Source: an uncultured Lachnospiraceae bacterium
GTDB lineage: Bacteria; Bacillota; Clostridia; Lachnospirales; Lachnospiraceae
NCBI GenBank assembly: GCA_902796695.1
Contig: CADBQE010000251.1
Coordinates: 1 to 9,670, forward strand
Direction of reading: 5' to 3'
DNA length: 9,670 nt
The translations under genes were made by a program, and so were the position numbers. Below, in pieces: positions 1-6,007 of this stretch (the stretch's first letter is position 1; each line of letters starts with the position of its first letter). A model generated the notes under the pieces. The model did not search any database, was not told the origin of the DNA, and saw nothing but the letters and a program-made list of their open reading frames with translations.

Positions 1-1
1 A

Positions 2-121
2 GAGAAGGATCTGTTTTATTACATTGAAGTCTTTTACAACCGGAAAAGACTTCACAGCAGCTTAGGTTACATGAGCCCGGTAGCCTACAGGATGAAGGAG
101 ATGGGCGAAAGAGCTGGATAG
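2..121 (+). mobile_element. IS3-family transposase (OrfB), C-terminal tail, cut by window edge
   Basis: An open frame entering from the left edge encodes 39 residues and stops with TAG at 119-121. The peptide contains YIEVFYNRKRLHSSLGY followed by MSPVAY, which matches the very conserved end of IS3-family (IS3/IS150-like) OrfB DDE integrases: Y-x-x-x-Y/F-N-x-x-R-x-H-S-S-L-G-Y followed by x-S-P-x-x-Y. The catalytic DDE residues lie upstream of the window, so I cannot tell whether the element is intact. No terminal inverted repeat could be placed in the roughly 100 bases after the stop. The fragment marks a mobile-element boundary directly before the lipoprotein/ABC operon. Confidence 0.85.
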
Positions 122-183
122 TCAGTAAGTACGTATATGGCATAAAAGCCCACTACAAAACAGACTACCAGTCAATTCCTTAT

Positions 184-209
184 CTGGCAGTTGTATACAG
201 TTCTGCCGG
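184..209. repeat. Imperfect inverted repeat upstream of the exporter operon (possible operator)
   Basis: CTGGCAG at 184-190 faces CTGCCGG at 203-209, a 7-bp dyad with one G-T pair. The 12-base centre contains the perfect 8-bp palindrome TGTATACA (192-199). The structure lies 24 bases before the ATG of the first lipoprotein gene and has no T-run after it, so it does not look like a terminator. Its place between the IS tail and the operon would suit an operator overlapping a promoter, but no convincing -35/-10 pair was found in 122-232. Chance occurrence or a part of the IS end is also possible. Confidence 0.3.
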
Positions 210-232
210 CAGTGGATCGGGGTACAGCATCT

Positions 233-1090
233 ATGAGTAAATATTTTTCCCGGCTTTTCTTAATCATTGCGACATTGTTTTTATTGGCCGCATGCGGAAA
301 CCGGAACGGATCGGAGCCGGTCGTTCTGGTTTCCCCTCTTCATATCTGCCGCAATACAAGCGATATCGGAATGATCTGTTCTTTCTCCATGCAATGCAGG
401 TTTGACGATCCTGACGATGAGATCCTGCTGGAGAGTATGAAAGGAGAGAACCTGGACAGTCTTTCGGGAATTCGTTTTTTTGAAACAACACCCGAGTATG
501 TATTGAATCGGAAGAGGGAAGGCGGGTATTACCGGTCATATGAAGTTGAGTTTACAGCTGCAGATTCAATCTCAATTCATACCATCCAATATTTGTTCAA
601 TGGCGACAAAAGGACACTCGAACTGAAAACGCCGCTTATCGTTGAATCGAAGGACAATGTAACGCTTTCTGATCTGTATTTTTTGTTTATGCCTTATGAA
701 ATTATGACATATACAGTCGGAAAAGAATATTATTATAATATTCATGCGGAAAAAAGTGTTGTAATCAAAAAAATCGACTTTTTGGACTATTTCAAAATCG
801 TCGAATGCCGGATCGAAGATCCGGCAGAACAAAAGATACAGACTTGCGTTTCGGGAGATACCGTTTTTCTTGAAGCAGGACACGACTACAAAGTGCTGGT
901 ATCATTTGAACCTGAAGATGGGATAAAGGAAAGCATAACTCCGTACCGTAACATAAAAACCTCTTTCCGAATTGTATATGCATTGACAGACGAACCGTCA
1001 TCGGAATTTGTAAGTGCTGCAGTTCTCAGCTGCTCCGGAGTATTAAATGAGGATTGCTGGGCTGCGTTTATGAAGGAGACTAAACCGTGA
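233..1090 (+). CDS. Cysteine-rich lipoprotein of unknown function
   Basis: This encodes a 285-residue exported lipoprotein that I do not recognise beyond its sorting signal. The chosen ATG at 233 gives a classic lipoprotein signal: basic start (K3, R7), hydrophobic run 8-18, lipobox LAAC with C21 as the lipidated cysteine. A TTG start at 191 would add 14 residues in front of the signal and is unlikely. A weak GGGG-type ribosome site lies about 10 bases upstream. The mature part is probably mostly beta and has seven further cysteines (C39, C49, C55, C192, C205, C267, C275), an unusual number for a bacterial surface lipoprotein and suggestive of disulfides. No transmembrane segment follows the signal. 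It is first in an operon with an adaptor-like lipoprotein, an ABC ATPase and an FtsX-type permease, overlapping the next gene by 4 bases (GTGA). A role as accessory or substrate-recognition subunit of that transporter is inferred from context only. Confidence 0.8.
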   Translation: MSKYFSRLFLIIATLFLLAACGNRNGSEPVVLVSPLHICRNTSDIGMICSFSMQCRFDDPDDEILLESMKGENLDSLSGIRFFETTPEYVLNRKREGGYYRSYEVEFTAADSISIHTIQYLFNGDKRTLELKTPLIVESKDNVTLSDLYFLFMPYEIMTYTVGKEYYYNIHAEKSVVIKKIDFLDYFKIVECRIEDPAEQKIQTCVSGDTVFLEAGHDYKVLVSFEPEDGIKESITPYRNIKTSFRIVYALTDEPSSEFVSAAVLSCSGVLNEDCWAAFMKETKP

Positions 1091-1935
1091 AAAAGCCAAT
1101 TCCAATCATTGCATTGACAGTATTATTGCTTTCAGCCGTGCTTTCCGCCTGCCGCGCGGAATCTTCTGAAAGTTCAAGCAATAATGAAGAACTGGTTAAG
1201 TGGGCAGAAATGATTGTTTCTGTCGGAACGATTCAATCCAGCTTCAGCTGTCCGGGAATTATAACCGCACCGGAGGAGGCCTTTCGTACCTGTTCCCTTC
1301 CGTGCCGGGAGCCGGAAGAAAAAGCTGTTCGAAATTTATACGGCCGTGTTTTTAATCCCGGGGAAACTATCTTTTCCGATCTTAAAGCCGTTGATCATGA
1401 AAAGCTGGTACAGATTACTTTCAAAGATCAGCAAGCTGTTTTGACGCTGCTGAACGTAGACAGGCTTCAGGTTCCGGTTAAGATTCCGTATAAACAATTG
1501 CGGGATATTAATTACCTCACGGAGGTGACGGTTTCTTTTGAGGGAAAATCGCTGCCGGCATCGATTGAATCGATCGGATATCAGATTGATGCAAAGCAGA
1601 TTGATGTGATATTGGGAACAACGGGAGCAGAGCTGCTGCCGGGGAATGAAGTGACCGCCGAATTTATCCTCGGAGAGCGGGAAAACTGTATGTTTGCTCT
1701 GAAAGAAGCAATCGGACGGGATCCTGACGGGAGTGCATTTGTTTATGTACAGCTTTCTGACGGGGAATATGTCCGTCAGAACATTGTATGCGGTGAAGAG
1801 TTTACTATGCAGGAAAACGGACATGAATGGACTTTTATTGAGATACTTTCCGGTATTCGGGACGGCTCCCGTATCCGGTTCCAGATTGCGGCTGACGATC
1901 CTTCGGCATACTTATATGAGGAATTTTTTAACTGA
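1087..1935 (+). CDS. HlyD/MacA-like adaptor (membrane fusion) lipoprotein lacking the coiled-coil hairpin
   Basis: A 282-residue lipoprotein with GTG start, preceded by a strong AAGGAG at 1073-1078. The signal has K2-K3, a hydrophobic run 5-19 and lipobox LSAC with C22. After it the layout follows efflux adaptor proteins: a first lipoyl half-strand around 43-60 (VGTIQ...CPGII), a second half around 84-102 (GRVFNPGETIF), beta-barrel strands about 105-195, and a C-terminal membrane-proximal domain 205-270 with the family-like pattern VYVQLSDGEYVRQNIVCGEE and later EILSGIRDGSRI. Only about 25 residues, with a CSLPC motif (C69, C73), separate the two lipoyl halves, so the long alpha-hairpin of MacA/AcrA is absent. 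The family call is from pattern and context, because the gene directly precedes a MacB-type ATPase and permease. In a monoderm such a protein could couple the permease to an extracellular partner. It overlaps both neighbours. Confidence 0.75.
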   Translation: MKKPIPIIALTVLLLSAVLSACRAESSESSSNNEELVKWAEMIVSVGTIQSSFSCPGIITAPEEAFRTCSLPCREPEEKAVRNLYGRVFNPGETIFSDLKAVDHEKLVQITFKDQQAVLTLLNVDRLQVPVKIPYKQLRDINYLTEVTVSFEGKSLPASIESIGYQIDAKQIDVILGTTGAELLPGNEVTAEFILGERENCMFALKEAIGRDPDGSAFVYVQLSDGEYVRQNIVCGEEFTMQENGHEWTFIEILSGIRDGSRIRFQIAADDPSAYLYEEFFN

Positions 1936-2600
1936 TGTCAGAACTGATTGAATTGTGTGACGTTTGCAAAAGCTATGATAAGGGGAAATCCTTTGTTCTG
2001 CAGCATTTGAATTTTGCCATGGAAAAAGGTTCCATAGCAACAATTCAGGGACGTTCCGGCAGCGGAAAAAGTACCTTGCTCAATCTTCTGGGCCTGCTTG
2101 ATAAACTTGATACCGGCCGATATATATTTGAGGGGAAAGAGGTGAAGGCGGGCGGCCGGCAGGCCCGATTACTGCGCCGTGAAATAATAGGTTTTATTTT
2201 CCAGAATTATGCTCTGATTGAAAACTGCAGTATTCAGGACAATATTCTGATTGCCGGACAGTATTCCGGCACTGATTTCGGGATCATCAGACATAGAATG
2301 AGTTCCCTGCTGGAAAAACTGTCCCTGCAGGAACTTGCTGATAAAAAATCTGTATATTTATCCGGAGGAGAAAAACAAAGAGCTGCCATTGCAAGGGCAT
2401 TGGTAAAAGAACCGGAGCTGGTGCTTGCAGATGAACCGACAGGAAACCTGGATGAGACGAACGCTTTGATCATTAATCAGGTACTTAAAGAGTATGCCTC
2501 AGAGGGGCATACTGTTCTTATTGTCACTCACAATCCCCATATCTTTAACAATGTCCACCGGCGTTTTAAACTGGAAGGGGGAGAGCTGAAGGAAATATGA
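1935..2600 (+). CDS. ABC transporter ATPase, MacB/LolD type
   Basis: A complete 221-residue cytoplasmic ATPase of the MacB/LolD/BceA-like group, expected to power the permease encoded next. All ABC motifs are intact: A-loop Y14, Walker A GRSGSGKST at 39-47, Q-loop Q90 in FIFQNYAL, signature LSGGE at 142-146 followed by KQRAAIARAL, Walker B LVLADE at 162-167 with catalytic E167, D-loop around 171-173 (NLD), and the switch histidine H199 in VTHN. The phrase ADEPTGNLD is typical of this mechanotransmission exporter group. The start ATG overlaps the preceding TGA by one base (TGATG), and TGAGGAA at 1917-1923 can serve as ribosome site. The stop overlaps the permease start (ATGA). The substrate cannot be read from the sequence. 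Confidence 0.95.
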   Translation: MSELIELCDVCKSYDKGKSFVLQHLNFAMEKGSIATIQGRSGSGKSTLLNLLGLLDKLDTGRYIFEGKEVKAGGRQARLLRREIIGFIFQNYALIENCSIQDNILIAGQYSGTDFGIIRHRMSSLLEKLSLQELADKKSVYLSGGEKQRAAIARALVKEPELVLADEPTGNLDETNALIINQVLKEYASEGHTVLIVTHNPHIFNNVHRRFKLEGGELKEI

Positions 2601-3901
2601 GAAAACTGTTGTTTGGGTTAAAACAGCTGTGGCTGGGCATTACGGCACAGAGGATCCGCTTCGCATTAACTTCCATCGGCCTTTGTCTGGGAGCGTTCCT
2701 GTTTTCTTCAGGCTTAATCCTGTCGGATTCCTGGTACAGGACCCAAATGGAAGAAGCGGAAAGAATCCCATCCAATACCATGCTTGTGTCCGGTCAGAAT
2801 ACACGAATCGATGGAATCAGACTTCTGCAGAACCTGGAAGGTACCGACTATTCCATATTCATGCAGGAAGAATATTCGAGAACACTTCTCCGTACGCAGC
2901 TGCCGGGGGCAAAAGAATTTTCTGTAAAAGCGAACCTGATCGGCCTGACGGGTGAAAGTAATAAAGGGATCACAAAGAGTATTCATTCTCCTGATTATTA
3001 TCCGGCGGAAATGGAAATTGTCCGGGGGCGCGGCATATTAAATGCCGATATTCAAAAAGGTGCATTCGTTGCAGTTATAGACGAACTGACGGAAAGAGTA
3101 TTATTTGAAGATCATGATGCACTGGGAAAGACTGTAACTCTGTATTCCGATACGATGCGTCCTGGGCAGGAGGATTTGAACAGGCCGCTGTCACTCAAGA
3201 TTGTCGGAATTGCGAAGAACAGTTATTACGCTGACGAACAGCCTTATCTGCTCAGGTCGCGCTATAATTCTTCAAATAATAATCAGATCCTGCTTCAGCT
3301 TTGCCTGTATGTCCCGGAACCATTGCTGGACGAAGATCTGTGCCGGAAGGTATACGCGTTCACTTTTGACAGTGAGGAATCCTATCGGGAAGCCAAGCGG
3401 CTGATCTCCGATATCAACTTCCAGTACCGGTATTTCGGGGTGTATTCATTGCAGTCCCGGGAAACATTGATTGCCCAGACGGAAATGATTACGGCACCTG
3501 TCCGCAGGACAGCTGACCTTGTTATCCTGATGGTATTGGTGCTGTCCGGTTTAACGATTATGTCAATTCTGTTTTTCTCAACCAAAGACAGGCTTACGGA
3601 AATCGCTGTCCGTAAAACATTCGGCGCGTCAACCGCGGAAATAACGCTTCAGCTTGTTTCAGAAGCCGGACTTTTAGGGATGCTTTGCTCCGCAGCTGCT
3701 TTTGGTGCCGCATTTGTTCTCAGTATGGCGCTGCAGAACTATATCAGGGAACAGTTTGATATATATTATCATGTCCGATTTCGACTGCATTATCTGTTGT
3801 CCACGATGCTTGTCGGATTGACTCTGGCATCTTTGAGCAGCCTGATTCCGGCATTTTATGCGGCGCGCCTGCAGGTTGTGAAAACAATGCGGTTAGAGTA
3901 G
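2597..3901 (+). CDS. ABC transporter permease, MacB/FtsX family
   Basis: A 434-residue permease with the four-helix MacB/FtsX layout: TM1 about 22-42, a large extracytoplasmic domain about 45-300, then TM2 about 308-328, TM3 about 358-378 and TM4 about 400-421. The cytoplasmic loop after TM2 carries the FtsX-domain hallmark TEIAVRKTFGAS (334-345), followed by EITLQLVSEAGLLG leading into TM3. The family drives conformational (mechanotransmission) export or signalling rather than classical channel transport. Length and topology differ from the ten-helix BceB type, so MacB-like is the better call. It starts by ATGA overlap with the ATPase gene, is last in the operon, and is followed within 40 bases by an intrinsic terminator. 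Substrate unknown; candidates for this family include peptides, lipids and antibiotics. Confidence 0.92.
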   Translation: MRKLLFGLKQLWLGITAQRIRFALTSIGLCLGAFLFSSGLILSDSWYRTQMEEAERIPSNTMLVSGQNTRIDGIRLLQNLEGTDYSIFMQEEYSRTLLRTQLPGAKEFSVKANLIGLTGESNKGITKSIHSPDYYPAEMEIVRGRGILNADIQKGAFVAVIDELTERVLFEDHDALGKTVTLYSDTMRPGQEDLNRPLSLKIVGIAKNSYYADEQPYLLRSRYNSSNNNQILLQLCLYVPEPLLDEDLCRKVYAFTFDSEESYREAKRLISDINFQYRYFGVYSLQSRETLIAQTEMITAPVRRTADLVILMVLVLSGLTIMSILFFSTKDRLTEIAVRKTFGASTAEITLQLVSEAGLLGMLCSAAAFGAAFVLSMALQNYIREQFDIYYHVRFRLHYLLSTMLVGLTLASLSSLIPAFYAARLQVVKTMRLE

Positions 3902-3933
3902 TGAAACCGATCTGGTTATATTCGGTCGGAAAA

Positions 3934-3962
3934 CCATCCCGGGTACTCCGGGATTTTTTTTT
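3934..3962 (+). terminator. Intrinsic (rho-independent) terminator of the exporter operon
   Basis: A perfect 7-bp stem, ATCCCGG (3936-3942) and CCGGGAT (3948-3954), encloses a 5-base loop GTACT and is followed at once by a nine-T run (3954-3962). It lies 34 bases after the permease stop and separates the exporter operon from maf. Confidence 0.93.
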
Positions 3963-3973
3963 ATAAAAACACC

Positions 3974-4002
3974 AAGACATTTCCCGTATTTTGTGCCATA
4001 AT
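3974..4002 (+). promoter_or_regulatory. Candidate sigma-A-type promoter for maf and following genes
   Basis: AAGACA at 3974-3979 (four of six matches to TTGACA) and CATAAT at 3997-4002 (five of six matches to TATAAT) are separated by exactly 17 bases. They lie just after the terminator and about 70 bases before the maf start, leaving a leader of about 60 bases. Position, spacing and hexamers agree, but this is by-eye matching. Confidence 0.6.
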
Positions 4003-4072
4003 AGGGAGCGGTATGCCGGGACGGCTTAAGACGCGTCCGTTTACCGCAATTCAAATCAGAAGGAGACTGTTT

Positions 4073-4702
4073 ATGGGTCATCAGGATATCATACTGGCAT
4101 CGGGTTCGCCCAGACGGAAAGAACTGCTGCAGATGGCGGGACTGAAATTTATCGTGCTGCCGAGCACGATCCCGGAATTTGTACCGGATTCCGTCCCGCC
4201 GGAAAAACGCAGCGGATTTCTGGCGGAGCTGAAAGCTTCGGCAACAAGCGTGTTTCATCCGCTGGAGATCATCATCGGCGCGGACACCACGGTGCTGTGC
4301 GAAGGCCGCCTGATGGGAAAGCCCAAGGATGCGGAGGAAGCGAAGGAGATGCTGCGCTTCCTGTCCGGCAAAGTGCATACGGTCTATACCGGCGTTTCTC
4401 TGATATACAATGATGACGAGGATGCGGATACTTTTATTTCCGAAACGAAAGTGGAATTTTACGATCTGACCGAGGAAGAAATCGAAGCGTACGTAGCCAC
4501 CGGGGAACCGATGGACAAGGCGGGCGCCTACGGCATTCAGGGCAAAGGCTGCCGGCTGGTCAAGCGCATTGAAGGCGATTATTTCACGGTCGTGGGACTG
4601 CCCATAGCGGAAGTCGTGCGACGGCTGGAGGCGCATGAGGCGGCGGAAGCGGTGAAGGAAGCGGACGGGACCCCGAAGCCCGAGATCAAACTGTGGACCT
4701 GA
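4073..4702 (+). CDS. maf: Maf-family nucleoside triphosphate pyrophosphatase (dTTP/UTP type)
   Basis: A cytoplasmic 209-residue Maf protein, which hydrolyses non-canonical or surplus nucleoside triphosphates to the monophosphate and pyrophosphate. The N-terminal signature ILASGSPRRKELL (7-19) carries the substrate-phosphate binding S10/S12/R14. GADTTV holds the presumed catalytic Asp at D71, and GKPKDAEEA and the long motif GEPMDKAGAYGIQG (144-157) are present. The last motif resembles the YhdE/BSU Maf subgroup (dTTP, UTP) rather than YceF (7-methyl-GTP). The ATG at 4073 follows AAGGAG (4060-4065) with 7-base spacing; an in-frame upstream ATG at 4013 would add 20 basic residues not seen in the family and has no good ribosome site. 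The C-terminus (from about 178) is a charged tail slightly longer than usual. It is the first gene of the GC-rich cluster, 13 bases before the peptidase gene. Confidence 0.93.
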   Translation: MGHQDIILASGSPRRKELLQMAGLKFIVLPSTIPEFVPDSVPPEKRSGFLAELKASATSVFHPLEIIIGADTTVLCEGRLMGKPKDAEEAKEMLRFLSGKVHTVYTGVSLIYNDDEDADTFISETKVEFYDLTEEEIEAYVATGEPMDKAGAYGIQGKGCRLVKRIEGDYFTVVGLPIAEVVRRLEAHEAAEAVKEADGTPKPEIKLWT

Positions 4703-4715
4703 CAAGGAGGTAGCT

Positions 4716-5963
4716 ATGAACAGAAAGCAGGTGCGGCAGATTTTAAAGGATACGGATTACATCCATATCAGCGGAAGCCCGGAGGAACTGCGCGCGGCCG
4801 AATACCTGAAGGCCCGCTGCGAAGAGATGGGCGTGAAGGCGTGGCTGGAAGATTTCGACGTGCAGATCGGCGACGTGCAGTCCTCTTCCCTTACCGTGAA
4901 GACGGCCGCGGGCCGGGAAACGGAGATCCCCTGCAAAGGATTCCGCCTGTGCGGCAGCGGAACGGCGGAAGCCCCGCTCGTCTACCTGCCCGATCTGGAC
5001 CCCGCCTCTCTTACCCGCGCCAAAGACGCGATCGTGCTGCTTGACGTGGGCGTGGGATATTTCACGTACCATGATCTGCTGGACAACGGCGTGAAAGGGA
5101 TCATTACCTATGACGGCAACGTGCATTATAAGGACCGCGACATCGATTTAAAGGAACTGCGGCCTCACGTGGTGGGAGAAGGCGGCCGGAAGACGCTGGC
5201 CGTCAATATCAATGCCAAGGATGCGTTCGCGATCGTGAAAAGCGGCGCCGTGCATGCGAAGATCAGCGTGCAGCAGAAGGAAAGCGCGGGCAAGTCCCAT
5301 AATGTGGTGGCGGAGATCCCCGGCGAAACGGACGAATGGATCGTCCTGTCCGCGCATCTGGATACGACGCCGCTTTCCCGCGGGTCCTATGACAATATGA
5401 CCGGCTGCATCGGCCTGCTGACCGTGATGGACGCGCTGCGGAAGGAAAAGCACCGCTACGGGCTGCGCTTTGTGTTCTGCGGCAGCGAGGAACGGGGCCT
5501 GCTGGGATCCAAGGCCTATACGGCGGCGCATGAGAGCGAACTGGATAAGATCGCGCTCAATATCAACCTGGATATGATCGGAACCTATATGGGGCATTTC
5601 ATCGCGCGGGTCAGCGCGGAGGAAGGCCTGGTCACGTTTATCCGCTTTTTCGCGGCGCAGCGCGGCTTCGGCATCCGGGCTTCCCAGGGTGTTTATTCGA
5701 GCGATTCTACACCGTTCGCGGACAAAGGCGTTCCGGCGCTGTCCTTCGCGCGGCTGGCCGGTCCGAGTCAGGCGACCATCCACAACCGTTACGATACGCC
5801 CGAGCTGCTGTCCGATGAGCAGATCCTGAAGGACGGCGCGTTTATCACCGAATTCACCCGCTTCATGGCGGATGCGGTAAAATGCCCGGTGAAGCGCGAG
5901 ATCCCGGACAAGGTGAAGAAGAGCCTGGACGAATACCTGGCCCGGAAGCGGAAAGAAGACTGA
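4716..5963 (+). CDS. M28-family zinc aminopeptidase with PA-like insert
   Basis: A 415-residue metallopeptidase with the complete M28 di-zinc set: H214 in SAHLDTT (with D216 supporting), bridging D226 in YDNMTG, general base E258 and metal ligand E259 in SEERGLLGS, D286 in NLDMIG and H356 in IHNRYDT. Before the catalytic domain, about residues 100-165 look like a protease-associated (PA) insert. No signal peptide or membrane segment is seen, so it should act in the cytoplasm, probably on peptides or amino-acid conjugates. A perfect AAGGAGG (4704-4710) sits 5 bases from the ATG. A Lys/Arg-rich tail follows residue 390. It lies between maf and the PGA synthesis genes in the same orientation. 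Whether it works on glutamyl compounds is open; an unlinked peptidase is equally possible. Confidence 0.9.
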   Translation: MNRKQVRQILKDTDYIHISGSPEELRAAEYLKARCEEMGVKAWLEDFDVQIGDVQSSSLTVKTAAGRETEIPCKGFRLCGSGTAEAPLVYLPDLDPASLTRAKDAIVLLDVGVGYFTYHDLLDNGVKGIITYDGNVHYKDRDIDLKELRPHVVGEGGRKTLAVNINAKDAFAIVKSGAVHAKISVQQKESAGKSHNVVAEIPGETDEWIVLSAHLDTTPLSRGSYDNMTGCIGLLTVMDALRKEKHRYGLRFVFCGSEERGLLGSKAYTAAHESELDKIALNINLDMIGTYMGHFIARVSAEEGLVTFIRFFAAQRGFGIRASQGVYSSDSTPFADKGVPALSFARLAGPSQATIHNRYDTPELLSDEQILKDGAFITEFTRFMADAVKCPVKREIPDKVKKSLDEYLARKRKED

Positions 5964-5979
5964 CGGAGCCGACTGCGGA

Positions 5980-5995
5980 GGCGGCCGCTGCCGCC
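5980..5995 (+). promoter_or_regulatory. GC hairpin in the peptidase-pgsB gap
   Basis: GGCGGC (5980-5985) pairs perfectly with GCCGCC (5990-5995) over a CGCT loop. No T-run follows, so it is not a standard terminator. A good Shine-Dalgarno core, GGAGG at 5977-5981, lies at its left foot but 26 bases from the pgsB ATG, too far for normal use unless the hairpin shortens the distance. The hairpin could tune pgsB translation; this is inference. Confidence 0.4.
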
Positions 5996-6007
5996 CTTCT
6001 GGATACT

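Noticed and set aside
191..232. TTG start at 191 giving a 14-residue longer first lipoprotein
   Set aside because: It would place a non-family extension ahead of a textbook lipoprotein signal; the ATG at 233 gives the right signal length and lipobox distance.
122..232. Promoter for the exporter operon (for example TATACA at 194-199)
   Set aside because: At 17-base spacing the -35 position (GTCAAT, 171-176) matches the consensus at only two of six bases, so no promoter can be supported.
4013..4072. Upstream in-frame ATG for maf
   Set aside because: It adds a basic 20-residue extension, has no good ribosome site, and an AAGGAG sits correctly in front of the ATG at 4073.
3893..4705. Minus-strand open frame of 270 codons covering maf and the terminator
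   Set aside because: The sense strand has a clear Maf protein with promoter and ribosome site; the antisense product shows no motif and runs through the intrinsic terminator.
5882..6007. Upstream extension of the pgsB frame into the peptidase gene
   Set aside because: The 42 residues are low-complexity Glu/Pro/Ala sequence overlapping the peptidase gene, and they would precede the membrane anchor that starts PgsB proteins.
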